A DNA stretch of 64,000 nucleotides, from assembly GCF_025837095.1 (NCBI RefSeq), contig NZ_CP107551.1:4210668-4274667 (forward strand), in the 5' to 3' direction. A program made the translations under genes and the position numbers. Below, piece after piece: positions 54,068 through 64,000 of the stretch. Below the pieces are notes generated by a model. The model saw only the letters and a program-made list of their open reading frames with translations. It made no database searches and had not been told where the DNA came from. This stretch comes from Rhodococcus sp. Z13 (lineage in GTDB: Bacteria; Actinomycetota; Actinomycetes; Mycobacteriales; Mycobacteriaceae). How positions within the stretch are numbered: the stretch's first letter is position 1; the number at the start of each line of letters is the position of its first letter.

Positions 54068-54918
54068 ACAACTCCGCGGGCCGCTGCACCCACATGCCCG
54101 CCCAGAAGACGATCAACCCGTCCGCGATGGTCGCCTCCCATCCCGTCGTGCAACGCCACCGGTTCGTCTGGGTGTGGCCGGGCGATCCCACCCGGGCCGA
54201 TCCCGACCTGATCCCCGACATGTTCCAGATGGACTCTCCCGACTGGGCCGGCGACGGTCGCACCATCGACGTGCAGGCCAACTACCAGCTCGTCCTCGAC
54301 AACCTCATGGACCTCACACACGAGGAGTTCGTGCACTCGTCGTCCATCGGGCAGGACGAACTCAGCGAATCCGATTTCGTCGTCACCCACGACGACCGCA
54401 CCGTCACGGTCACCCGCTGGATGCACGACATCGAGGCACCTCCCTTCTGGCTGAAGAACATGCGCGACAGGTTCCCCGGCTTCGAGGGCAGGGTGGACCG
54501 CTGGCAGATCATCGAGTTCCAGGCGCCGTCCACGATCCGCATCGACGTGGGTGTGGCCAAGACCGGAACCGGTGCACCCGAAGGGGATCGGAGTCAGGGT
54601 GTCAACGGTTTCGTCATGAACACCATCTCTCCGGTCGACGAGCGCACCGCCCTGTACTTCTGGGCCTTCATGCGCAACTACCGTCTCGACAGTCAGCTCA
54701 TCACCACGCAGCTGCGCGACGGCGTGCACGGGGTGTTCGGGGAGGACGAGGCGATGCTCACCGCGCAACAGAAGGCCATCGAGGCCAATCCCGGTCACGA
54801 GTTCTACAACCTCAACATCGACGCCGGCGGTATGTGGGTGCGGCGCCTGATCCAGCGCATGATCGAAGCCGAACGAAAGTATCCGTCGCACAGCGCTGTT
54901 CCCGAGGGAGCCCACTGA
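54068..54918 (+). pseudogene. vanA: Vanillate O-demethylase oxygenase subunit, 3' portion (split by IS)
   Basis: The catalytic domain of the Rieske oxygenase, starting YNSAGRCTHMPAQ. The mononuclear iron motif is present: NLMDLTHEEFVHSSS, with His-x4-His. The rest is typical VanA up to the stop, followed one base later by the vanB ATG. Without the Rieske half it should be inactive. An internal ATG in the fragment could give a partial protein. Confidence 0.92.
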
Positions 54919-54919
54919 C

Positions 54920-55906
54920 ATGAGCACCAACCAGGTCCGCTGGCTGCGCGGCCGGGTCGTGAGCACCACCCGCGTCGCCGACTCGATCGCCGAGATCGTC
55001 GTCGCCACCGACACCGCGACCCGAGCCGAACCCGGCTCCCACGTCGACGTCCGGCTGCCCTCGGGCGACACGCGTTCGTACTCCGTCGTCGCCGGCGGCG
55101 CCGACGGGCACACCGTCACCCTCGGCGTCCACCTGTCCCCCACCTCCCGCGGCGGCTCCGCCTTCATGCACGGACTGCGCCCCGGCGACACTCTCGCCGT
55201 CACCGCGCCCCTGCAGAACTTCCCGTTGCGGGTCGGCGCGCCCCGCTACGTGTTGCTCGCCGGTGGTGTCGGCATCACCGCGGTCGCCGCAATGGGCGCG
55301 GTCCTGCGCCGGCTCGGCGCCGACTACCGGTTCGTGTACGTCGGTCGCAGCCACTCGGCGATGGCGTTCGTCCCCGAACTCGAAGCGCTCCACGGTGACC
55401 GGCTCGATCTGCACGTCGACGACGAGGGCACCGGTCTCGACGTCGCCGCACTGCTCGACGACGTGGACGCCGGCACCGAACTGTACATGTGCGGTCCGAT
55501 CCGGTTGATGGACGCCGTGCGCCGTGGCTGGAGCGACCGCGACCTGCCCTCCCCCAACCTCCGGTACGAAACCTTCGGCAACAGCGGCTGGTTCGACGCC
55601 GAGGAGTTCGTGGTGGACATCCCCGACCTCGGGGTCACCACCACCGTCGGTACCGGGGAGTCGATGCTCGACGCCCTCGAACGCGCGGGCGTGGACATGA
55701 TGTTCGACTGCCGCAAGGGAGAGTGCGGCCTGTGCCAAGTGGGTGTCGCCTCGCTCGCGGGGCGGATCGACCACCGCGACGTCTTCTTCGACGAACAGCA
55801 GAAGACGGAGTCGGATCGCATGTGTGCCTGCGTATCCCGTGTATCCCGTGTTCCCGGGTCCCCCTCCGGGTCGACGCCGGGTGTCGTCACGCTCGACCTT
55901 CCCTGA
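54920..55906 (+). CDS. vanB: Vanillate O-demethylase reductase subunit
   Basis: 328 residues. Passes electrons from NAD(P)H through flavin and a plant-type 2Fe-2S cluster to VanA. The FNR-type flavin motif RSYSVV is near residue 52, the nucleotide-binding LLAGGVGITAVAAM near 112, and MCGPIRLMDAV near 193. The C-terminal cluster cysteines are in CRKGECGLCQVG and MCACVS. The start is one base after the vanA stop. After MCACVS the protein carries an unusual Ser/Arg/Pro/Gly stretch, built on a short tandem repeat in the DNA (TATCCCGTG twice), before the normal VTLDLP ending. Confidence 0.9.
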   Translation: MSTNQVRWLRGRVVSTTRVADSIAEIVVATDTATRAEPGSHVDVRLPSGDTRSYSVVAGGADGHTVTLGVHLSPTSRGGSAFMHGLRPGDTLAVTAPLQNFPLRVGAPRYVLLAGGVGITAVAAMGAVLRRLGADYRFVYVGRSHSAMAFVPELEALHGDRLDLHVDDEGTGLDVAALLDDVDAGTELYMCGPIRLMDAVRRGWSDRDLPSPNLRYETFGNSGWFDAEEFVVDIPDLGVTTTVGTGESMLDALERAGVDMMFDCRKGECGLCQVGVASLAGRIDHRDVFFDEQQKTESDRMCACVSRVSRVPGSPSGSTPGVVTLDLP

Positions 55907-55937
55907 CCATCGCGTCCTTCCATCCCCGAGGAATCCC

Positions 55938-57290
55938 ATGGACCTTCGCGCACGCATCGACGCCGCGCCGATGCACCTCTACCAGTGGATGATCGTCACC
56001 CTGTGCGTCGTGCTGAACATCCTCGACGGCTTCGACGTCATGGCACTGGCCTTCACCGCCAAGAGCATCGGTGCCGACTTCGCCCTGAGCGGCTCCGAGA
56101 TCGGAATCCTGCTCAGCGCAGGACTGATCGGTATGGCGGTGGGTGCACTGACCCTCGCACCGGTCGCCGACCGCATCGGCCGCCGCCCCCTGATCCTGCT
56201 GTCGGTGGCGCTCGCCGCCGCCGGCATGGGCCTGTCCGCCACCGCGGGATCGGCCTGGGAACTCGGGATCTGGCGCGTGCTCACCGGACTCGGCATCGGT
56301 GGTGTGCTGGCCTGCACGACGGTGATCGCCAGCGAGTACTCCTCCGCCCGGTGGCGGGGACTGGCCATCAGCATCTACACCGCCGGTTACGGCGTCGGAG
56401 CCACGATCGGTGGTCTCGCCGCCGTGAGCCTGCAGAGCGGGTACGGCTGGCGTTCCGTCTTCGTCGTCGGTGCGGTCCTGACCGGCACGGTGCTGGCGCT
56501 GCTCGCCGCCCTGCTGCCCGAATCCCTCGACTTCCTCACCGGCCGCGGACGGCCGGGCGACCTCAAGCGGATCAACGCCATCGCCCGGCGCATCGGGCAG
56601 GATCCCGTGCCGGCTCTCGTCGCGCCCGCCGACAGGTCCGAGGTCCGCGCCGGACGCATCACGGATCTGTTCACCGGCGGCAACACCCGGCCGACAATCC
56701 TGTTGTGGGCGGCCTTCTTCACCACCATGTTCGGCTTCTACTTCGTGAACTCGTGGACGCCCTCCCTGCTCGAGACCGCCGGTCTCAGCAAGGACCAGAG
56801 CGCCACCGCCGGAATGATGCTCACACTCGGTGGCACCGTGGGCTCCGTCCTGTTCGGGGTGCTCGCGAGCCGCTGGACGACCCGGACCGTGCTCGTCGCC
56901 TTCACCGTGAGCGCCGCGGCGACGATGGCCGTGTTCATCCTGTCGATCTCCACCCTGATGCTGGCCTTCACGATCGGCATCGTCATCGGCGGACTCATCA
57001 ACGGTTGCGTCGCGGGCCTGTACACCCTCGCACCGTCGCTGTACGGGCCGCAGATCCGCGCCACCGGCGTGGGTTCCGCGATCGGCATCGGCCGGGCCGG
57101 TGCGATCCTCGCGCCCACCGCGGCCGGGGTACTCCTCGATGCCGGATGGACCCCGGAACAGCTCTACTTCGCCGTGGCGGGCGTCGTGGTGCTGGCCGCC
57201 GGCACCCTGCTGGCGATGCGTCCGGCGCGACCGGCCACCGCCGCGACCGAGCGTGTCGCAGCACCGGCCGTCACGGAGCCGAGACCCTAG
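55938..57290 (+). CDS. vanK: MFS transporter for vanillate or related aromatic acids
   Basis: 450 residues from ATG 55938 (CGAGGAATCCC upstream). Twelve membrane segments. The aromatic acid:H+ symporter signature NILDGFDVMALAFTA is in helix 1, RIGRRPLI in the 2-3 loop, and R-x3-G-x-G-IGG in helix 4 (RVLTGLGIGG). It is the third gene of vanABK, so vanillate or protocatechuate is the likely substrate. It overlaps the convergent MFS gene by 4 bp. Confidence 0.85.
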   Translation: MDLRARIDAAPMHLYQWMIVTLCVVLNILDGFDVMALAFTAKSIGADFALSGSEIGILLSAGLIGMAVGALTLAPVADRIGRRPLILLSVALAAAGMGLSATAGSAWELGIWRVLTGLGIGGVLACTTVIASEYSSARWRGLAISIYTAGYGVGATIGGLAAVSLQSGYGWRSVFVVGAVLTGTVLALLAALLPESLDFLTGRGRPGDLKRINAIARRIGQDPVPALVAPADRSEVRAGRITDLFTGGNTRPTILLWAAFFTTMFGFYFVNSWTPSLLETAGLSKDQSATAGMMLTLGGTVGSVLFGVLASRWTTRTVLVAFTVSAAATMAVFILSISTLMLAFTIGIVIGGLINGCVAGLYTLAPSLYGPQIRATGVGSAIGIGRAGAILAPTAAGVLLDAGWTPEQLYFAVAGVVVLAAGTLLAMRPARPATAATERVAAPAVTEPRP

Positions 57291-58576
57291 TTCTGCCGCA
57301 CCACCGTGGTGTCGACGCGCTCGTTGCCGGTGTCCAGCGGATTCGCGATCTCGTCCGCGAACATCCGCCCGGCGACGAGCGCGACGGCCATCAGCACGAA
57401 CGGCGTCACCCCGGCGACCGTGAAGACGATCCACCACGGCACCACCGCGGCCAGCGGTCCCGTCACCGCGATCGACAGCGGCATGAGGGCGAGCGAGACG
57501 AAGAAGTCCAGGCTCGCCACCCGGCCGATCATCCCCAGTGGCACCCGTCGCTGCAGCAACGTCCCCCACAGCACCATCCCGGCGGCGTCGAAGAATCCGA
57601 TGACGAAGGTCGCCGTGAGCATGACCGGATACGAGGTGGTGAACGCGAACACCGCGAGCGGCAACGTTCCGGCACCCCAGCACATCAGCATGACCGTCAG
57701 GTACCGGCGCGGCAGCGGCCGCGACGACACCATCAGCGAGCCGAGTGCCCCACCGGCACCGAACGCGGCGAGGAGCCAGCCGAATCGGCGTTCCCCGTCG
57801 TCGAACAGCTCGCGGGTGAGGAACGGCAGCAGCACCTCGACCGGCCCCATCACGACGAAGGTCATCACGCACGCCGCGACGAGCGTCCACAGCAGCCAGG
57901 GGGTGCCGATCGTGAAGGCGATCCCCTCCTTCAGATCCGCGAGCACACCCGCCTTCTCCTCCGGATGCTCGGCGGGGTCCTCCCGTGGCGGGCGGACGCA
58001 CAGCAGCAGCACGAGCGCGCAGGCGTGGACGGCCGCCACGACGAACGCACCGGTCGCCGGGAGGAACGCCCCGACCACCATGCCGGCCACCGCCGGTCCC
58101 GTGCCCTGCTGCAGGGTCGGGCGCAGCGCCCCCTCCATCCCGTTGGCGGCGAGCAGTTCGTCGGCGGGCAGTACGTGCGGCAGTAGCGCGGTGTAGGTGG
58201 GGAAGAAGAACGCCGTGCCCGCACCGAGCACCGCCGACGCCATCGCCATGTGCCACAGGGCGAGTGCACCGGTCAGCGCGAGCGCGGTCACCGTGGAGAC
58301 CGAGACGACGTTCGCGACCTGCACCGCGATCAGCACACCGCGTTTCGGCAACCGGTCCGCGGCGATCCCGCCCACGAGCGCGAAGGCGAGCAGACCCCCG
58401 CTCAGGCACGCCGCCACCGAGGACAGCGCGGTGGGGTCGTCCCGGATCGCGATCACCTGGAAGACCATCACCACGGTCCACATCCCCGATGCGAACAACT
58501 CGGCGGCCACCGCCCCGATCAGCAGGCGGTAGTCACCGTGCCGCAGCGGGGCCACCGCCCGCCACCGGACGCTCAC
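57287..58576 (-). CDS. MFS efflux protein (MFS_3/EntS-like)
   Basis: 429 residues with twelve membrane segments. The N-terminus RWRAVAPLRHGDYRLLIGAVAAELFASGMW, in outline, and GGIAADRLPKRGVLIAVQ place it in the EntS/multidrug exporter group. The C-terminus is charged and cytoplasmic. It lies 34 bp downstream of an ABC-F gene on the same strand, so the two are likely co-transcribed as a resistance pair. Substrate unknown. Confidence 0.82.
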   Translation of the reverse strand: MSVRWRAVAPLRHGDYRLLIGAVAAELFASGMWTVVMVFQVIAIRDDPTALSSVAACLSGGLLAFALVGGIAADRLPKRGVLIAVQVANVVSVSTVTALALTGALALWHMAMASAVLGAGTAFFFPTYTALLPHVLPADELLAANGMEGALRPTLQQGTGPAVAGMVVGAFLPATGAFVVAAVHACALVLLLCVRPPREDPAEHPEEKAGVLADLKEGIAFTIGTPWLLWTLVAACVMTFVVMGPVEVLLPFLTRELFDDGERRFGWLLAAFGAGGALGSLMVSSRPLPRRYLTVMLMCWGAGTLPLAVFAFTTSYPVMLTATFVIGFFDAAGMVLWGTLLQRRVPLGMIGRVASLDFFVSLALMPLSIAVTGPLAAVVPWWIVFTVAGVTPFVLMAVALVAGRMFADEIANPLDTGNERVDTTVVRQN

Positions 58577-58610
58577 GTTCCGAATCCTCCTCCTGCGTGG
58601 TTGTTCCGGC

Positions 58611-60251
<1,641 letters not shown>

Positions 60252-60536
60252 GCATTTCCTCCGGGTGGAGGCACACTCGTCCCACAACGGCGGCGGGCGG
60301 ATGCGCTTCTGACGAACGGCCACGTGTGCGGCCGGGAGCGGATTCGGCTCGGATCGCCGCCTCGGTCTACGTCACGAGGGGCGAACGGGTGTCGTCAGTG
60401 GAAGAGAAGCGCCTGGGTCACAGATTCCAGGGTACGCCCGGCGGTGGACCGGTCAACGGATTTTTCGGGCGCCGCACCCCCGCGGCCCGTGCGAGGATGC
60501 CAGGGACAGCTCTCGACGAGGTCGCAGGAGGGGCTC

Positions 60537-61382
60537 ATGCAGCACACCGAGTCGTCGTTCACCGGCGGCGGCGCAATCCCGATCGTGTACGACGTGTGGT
60601 CACCGGACACGGCGCCGTCGGGTGTGCTCGTGCTCAGTCACGGACTCGGGGAGCACGCGCGTCGATACGACCACGTCGCCGAGCGTCTCACCGGTCTCGG
60701 GCTGGTCGTCTACGCCCTCGACCATCGTGGTCACGGGCGGTCGGGCGGCAAGCGGGTGCATGCGACCGCGATGCGCGAGTTCACCGACGACCTCGACGTC
60801 CTGGTCGATCTGGCGGCGCACGCCCATCCGGGTCTTCCGCTGTTCCTGCTCGGGCACTCGATGGGCGGTGCGATCGCCCTCGCCTACGCCCTCGACCATC
60901 AGGACAAGCTGACCGGGCTGGTGTTGTCCGGCCCGGCGGTGATCGTCACCTCGGGCACCCCGAGGCCGGTCGTCGAGGTCGGCAAGCTGGTCGGCCGGTT
61001 CCTGCCGAGCGTGCCGGTGCAGAAGCTCGACAGCCGGGCGGTCTCCCGCGATCCCGCGGTGGTGGCGGCCTACGACGCGGATCCGCTCGTGCACCACGGT
61101 CTGGTGCCCGCCGGTCTCGCGCGGGTCCTCGTCCTCAACGAGGAGAGCGTCGAGAAGCGTCTGCCGTCGCTGACCGTGCCGCTGCTGGTGATGCACGGCA
61201 CCGCCGACCGGCTCGCCGATCCGGCCGGGGGGAAGCTCGTCGCCGAGCGTGCCGGTTCGGAGGACGTCACGCTGAAGCTGTACGACGGGTTCTTCCACGA
61301 GGTGTTCAACGAGCCGGAGAAGGATCGGGTCCTCGACGACCTGGCCTCCTGGCTGAAGACCCGGCTGGACGGCCGGGAGTAA
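60537..61382 (+). CDS. Alpha/beta hydrolase, monoacylglycerol lipase-like
   Basis: 281 residues from ATG 60537 with GCAGGAGGGG upstream. The oxyanion motif VLSHGLGEHARRY, DHRGHGRSGG, the nucleophile in LLGHSMGGAIAL, and the acid and His in HGTADRLADP and DGFFHEVFNEPEKDRV match monoacylglycerol lipases such as mycobacterial Rv0183. It hydrolyses acylglycerols, probably outside or at the membrane face. It is 5 bp before the next gene, so co-transcribed. Confidence 0.88.
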   Translation: MQHTESSFTGGGAIPIVYDVWSPDTAPSGVLVLSHGLGEHARRYDHVAERLTGLGLVVYALDHRGHGRSGGKRVHATAMREFTDDLDVLVDLAAHAHPGLPLFLLGHSMGGAIALAYALDHQDKLTGLVLSGPAVIVTSGTPRPVVEVGKLVGRFLPSVPVQKLDSRAVSRDPAVVAAYDADPLVHHGLVPAGLARVLVLNEESVEKRLPSLTVPLLVMHGTADRLADPAGGKLVAERAGSEDVTLKLYDGFFHEVFNEPEKDRVLDDLASWLKTRLDGRE

Positions 61383-61387
61383 CGCAC

Positions 61388-62242
61388 GTGTCCACCCGCA
61401 TGCCCGTCGCCTTCCTCGGCCACGGCAGCCCGCTCAACGCCCTCGAGTCCAACCGGTACACGCAGGCCTGGGCGGCGTTCGGCCGGTCGGTGCCGACGCC
61501 GCGCGCGATCCTGGCGATCTCGGCGCACTGGTTCATCAACGCCACGGCGGTCACGGCGATGCGGTCGCCGCGCACCATCCACGACTTCTTCGGGTTCCCG
61601 CAGGAGCTGTTCGACATGCGGTATCCGGCGCCGGGTGCGCCGGAGCTGGCCGAGGAGATCGCCGATCTCGTGCACCCCACCTGGGTGGGTGCCGACGTCG
61701 ACTCGTGGGGCATCGACCACGGCACCTGGTCGGTGCTCGCCCATGCCTTCCCCGAGGCGGACGTGCCGGTGGTGCAGCTCGCGCTCAACGCGTACAAGCC
61801 GCTCGGCTACCACGTCGAGCTCGGTGCCCGGCTCGCCGCGCTGCGCGAGAGCGGGGTGCTGATCGTGGCGAGCGGCAACATCGTCCACAACCTCGGTGCC
61901 ATGGATCCGCACCGGCCGGGAGCGGGTTTCGACTGGGCGCACCGGTTCGACGAGGACGTCGCCACCGTGCTGCGGGACCGTCCCGGCGACGCGGCAGCGC
62001 TGCGGGAGCATCCCGATTACGCCGCGGCCGTGCCCACCCCGGATCACTTCCTGCCGCTGCTGTACGTCGCGGGTCTGGCAGCCGAGTCCGGGGAGCAGCC
62101 GCAGACGTTGGTCGACGGCGTCGAGTACGGCTCGTTGTCGATGACGTCCTACACGTTCGGCGCGCCGGCCTGCCCGCCGGGAAGCGACGGGCACGGTGCG
62201 GGGCTGCCGGAGACCCCGGAACCGCCCGACACCAACCTCTGA
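61388..62242 (+). CDS. Class III extradiol ring-cleavage dioxygenase (DODA/YgiD-like)
   Basis: 284 residues from a GTG five bases after the lipase stop. The LigB fold shows the metal ligands FLGHGSPLNALE, SAHWFINATAV, and VASGNIVHNLGAMD with a further DWAHRFDEDV. The group includes bacterial 4,5-DOPA dioxygenases and related enzymes with often unknown natural substrate. Slightly longer than the usual 260-270 because of a C-terminal Pro/Gly tail. Confidence 0.85.
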   Translation: MSTRMPVAFLGHGSPLNALESNRYTQAWAAFGRSVPTPRAILAISAHWFINATAVTAMRSPRTIHDFFGFPQELFDMRYPAPGAPELAEEIADLVHPTWVGADVDSWGIDHGTWSVLAHAFPEADVPVVQLALNAYKPLGYHVELGARLAALRESGVLIVASGNIVHNLGAMDPHRPGAGFDWAHRFDEDVATVLRDRPGDAAALREHPDYAAAVPTPDHFLPLLYVAGLAAESGEQPQTLVDGVEYGSLSMTSYTFGAPACPPGSDGHGAGLPETPEPPDTNL

Positions 62243-62246
62243 GTGG

Positions 62247-63233
62247 TCAGGCGGTCCGGTCCCCGTCGGTGTCGACGGCGACGACCGCGCGCCGCGCGAA
62301 CCGGGTGCTGAGGCGGATCAGTTCCATGGCTTCGGGCAGCGCGCGGGCCAGTACGGGCCAGGCGTGGATCTGCCCGCGCCACAGGTGCGTCTCCACCGTG
62401 TTGCCGGCCGACGCGAGCCGCTCGGTCATGATCTCCACGTCGGGGCGGGTCAGCTCGTATTCGGCGGCGCACATGAACAGGGGCGGGAACAGCACCGGGT
62501 CGGCCTCGACCGGGTTCATCTCGCCTTCGATGGCCTCCTCGCCGGCGAACCAGCGGGGACGCAGCTTGTCGAGGGCCTTGATCGGCAGGTAGGCGTCCTT
62601 CGCCATGTAGGCCGGGTCGTGCTTGTCGAGGTCGAGGTTGAGCAGCGGCGAGTAGCCGATGACCGCGGCGGGGGGCTGGATGCCGCGGCGGGCCGCGAGT
62701 TCGGCGACCTTGACGGCGAGATAGCCGCCCGCGGAGTCGCCGCCGACGACGATGCGGGTGGGGTCGTCGGCGATCTCGAGCAGCGCCGTGTAGGCGTTCA
62801 TCGCGTCCTGCACCGAGCCGGCGATCGGGACGGCCGGCACCTGCCGGTAGTCCATCGAGTACACCGGGGCGCCGGAGTCCAGCGCCAGCTGCACGCACAG
62901 CTGCCGGTGGGTGGACGGGCCGCAGAAGACGAAGCCGCCGCCGTGGAAGTAGAGGATGGTGGCGTCCTCGAGCGGGTCGTCGGCGGGCTTCGGGGAGATG
63001 ATGCGCTCGCCGGGCACCCCGCCGAGTTCGGTGGGGGTGATGTGCACGACCCGCGGCCTGGGGGTGATCCGGTCGACCACCCACGACAGCCGGCCGAGCG
63101 CGGCGATGCCGAGGTCGTTGCTCGGCCACACGCTCAGGATCGGCTTGAACAGGATCCGGACCACCCAGAGCAGGATCAACGCGATCCTGCTACTGCGATC
63201 GTGCCAGGTCACCGTGTTCGTTCGCATGTGCAC
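62247..63233 (-). CDS. HSL-family esterase (alpha/beta hydrolase)
   Basis: 328 residues. A hydrophobic N-terminal segment (about 17-35) may anchor it in the membrane. The hormone-sensitive-lipase group motifs are present: YFHGGGFVFCG, then the nucleophile in VVGGDSAGGYLAV, and the acid/His in AAEYELTRPDVE and GQIHAWP. It hydrolyses acyl esters and resembles the mycobacterial Lip proteins. It converges on the dioxygenase gene with 4 bp between. Confidence 0.87.
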   Translation of the reverse strand: MHMRTNTVTWHDRSSRIALILLWVVRILFKPILSVWPSNDLGIAALGRLSWVVDRITPRPRVVHITPTELGGVPGERIISPKPADDPLEDATILYFHGGGFVFCGPSTHRQLCVQLALDSGAPVYSMDYRQVPAVPIAGSVQDAMNAYTALLEIADDPTRIVVGGDSAGGYLAVKVAELAARRGIQPPAAVIGYSPLLNLDLDKHDPAYMAKDAYLPIKALDKLRPRWFAGEEAIEGEMNPVEADPVLFPPLFMCAAEYELTRPDVEIMTERLASAGNTVETHLWRGQIHAWPVLARALPEAMELIRLSTRFARRAVVAVDTDGDRTA

Positions 63234-63318
63234 ACACTATGTGACCGATGCGGGTCGCGGCATCGAGAGTTCCGACACCCGCGGCGGCACGCGGAGTCGC
63301 CGGTCACTCCGTCGCGGG

Positions 63319-64000
63319 TCACCCGATCCGCAGCAGGGGCACGAGCAGTTCCTCGTCGGTGAGCGCGCCGTGCTGGCCAGGCAGGTTCGACATGACCTGC
63401 TCCCCCTCGCTGCGGATCACCGAGGCCTCGCCCCGTCCGACGGCCACGATGTCGCCGATGCGTTTCGTCAGGGCCGGGTCGGGGTCGGATCCGAACAGGC
63501 ACGCCTCGAGCGCGTCGTCGCGGGTGCCGACCCACGCGTCGTCGCCGAGTTCGTTGCGCCAGCGTTCGAGGACGCGGTCGACGTCGTCGGTGTAGACGTG
63601 GCGGCAGCGGGGTTCACCGGCGATGACGGTGACGTCCTCGCCGAGGCCGGGGACGTGGTCGAAGTCGAGGCGGCGACCCCGGGAGGCGTCGACCATGCCG
63701 TGGTCGGCGGTGACGAGCAGCCGCACCCCGGCGGGCAGGGCGGCGGCGAGTTGTTCGACGAACCGGTCGACCACCGTGAGCTGCGCGAGCCACGCCGGGG
63801 ATTCGGGGCCGTAGAGGTGACCGAGGGTGTCCACCTCGCCGATGTAGCAGTAGACGAGACTGCGGTCGCCGGCGCCGACGGCCGCGACGACCTGGGCGAG
63901 CAGGTCGCCGTAGGCGGAGACCCCCACGAAGTTGCCGCCGCGCAGCACCGCGCGGGTCAGGCCGCTGCCCTCGAACGCGCGGGGGACGACAGTGGTGACG
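63319..64000 (-). CDS. Type I phosphodiesterase/nucleotide pyrophosphatase-like protein (5' end outside window)
   Basis: 227 C-terminal residues are visible, the frame being open to the window edge. The metal-binding motif LLVTADHGMVDA and YCYIGEVDTLGHLYGPES belong to the alkaline-phosphatase superfamily, phosphodiesterase branch; both contribute metal ligands. The missing N-terminus should contain the catalytic Thr. It cleaves phosphodiesters or phosphonates; substrate unknown. Confidence 0.82.
   Translation of the reverse strand, partial: VTTVVPRAFEGSGLTRAVLRGGNFVGVSAYGDLLAQVVAAVGAGDRSLVYCYIGEVDTLGHLYGPESPAWLAQLTVVDRFVEQLAAALPAGVRLLVTADHGMVDASRGRRLDFDHVPGLGEDVTVIAGEPRCRHVYTDDVDRVLERWRNELGDDAWVGTRDDALEACLFGSDPDPALTKRIGDIVAVGRGEASVIRSEGEQVMSNLPGQHGALTDEELLVPLLRIG

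Noticed and set aside
57287-58576. Possible siderophore-exporter assignment for the MFS gene
   Set aside because: The sequence group includes EntS but no siderophore genes are nearby; the ABC-F neighbour fits drug efflux better, so only the general efflux call was kept.
60252-60536. Attenuator leader peptide for the ABC-F gene
   Set aside because: Resistance ABC-F genes often have one, but no short ORF with ribosome site plus competing hairpins could be identified on the minus strand.

Overview
The window is high-GC actinobacterial DNA, most likely from Rhodococcus or a close mycolic-acid relative. The evidence is an NDMA-type alcohol dehydrogenase, a beta-ketoadipate cluster with a fused pcaL gene and an IclR-type pcaR, a PadR-type vanR, a DUF7373-type lipoprotein, an EspG-like protein and several TetR/IclR/LysR catabolic regulators. 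No rRNA, CRISPR array or prophage was seen. One tRNA (initiator Met) is present.

Layout. 1-7.0 kb: alcohol dehydrogenase, SRPBCC protein, then an aromatic amino acid block (hpd, divergent Lrp/AsnC regulator, amino acid dehydrogenase, amino acid permease). 7.2-27.2 kb: an accessory region. It holds hsdR, a 6.7-kb stretch of ordinary cell-envelope, stress and redox genes (including an ECF41-type sigma factor with a matching promoter in front of the next oxidoreductase), and then a type I restriction-modification operon. In transcription order that operon reads: an HTH / degenerate methyltransferase / HsdS-like fusion, hsdM, hsdS and an HTH gene. Divergent from it is an RNase H-like gene, followed by a basic protein with a Cys/His metal-site motif. 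Two insertion sequences sit here. A 942-bp IS5-like element splits hsdS, and a 1460-bp ISL3-type element separates the RNase H gene from the next gene. 27-40 kb: secreted lipoproteins, an ECF sigma factor, a GDSL hydrolase, an MFS carrier, two SDR enzymes with a TetR regulator, a PPE-like/EspG pair, and DUF309 and LON-domain proteins. 40.1 kb: tRNA-fMet with a strong terminator. 41.5-47.7 kb: pcaJI divergent from pcaB-L-R-F, with no pcaHG between them. 47.7-52.1 kb: DoxX, an NADP oxidoreductase, type II NADH dehydrogenase and a LysR regulator. 52.1-57.3 kb: vanR-vanA-vanB-vanK, with vanA split by a second copy of the IS that splits hsdS. 57.3-64 kb: efflux MFS, ABC-F protein, lipase, extradiol dioxygenase, esterase and a phosphodiesterase running off the end.

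How it fits together. The window carries lower pathways for aromatic compounds: tyrosine/phenylalanine through hpd, vanillate through vanAB, and protocatechuate/catechol through pca. Several steps are broken or missing: vanA is interrupted and pcaHG is not at its expected place. The restriction system is likewise disarmed at its specificity subunit. Both knock-outs were made by the same IS in the same way, and both genes rejoin exactly in frame when the IS and one 3-bp duplication are removed, so the events look recent.

The most unusual item is the 689-residue fusion protein that leads the restriction operon. It has an N-terminal winged-HTH, a methyltransferase fold whose SAM-binding and NPPF motifs have decayed, and a C-terminal HsdS-like recognition region. 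A GATA-N8-TATC palindrome lies upstream of this operon and also upstream of the distant hsdR, which suggests shared control. All functions are read from sequence and remembered family knowledge; no database search was run.
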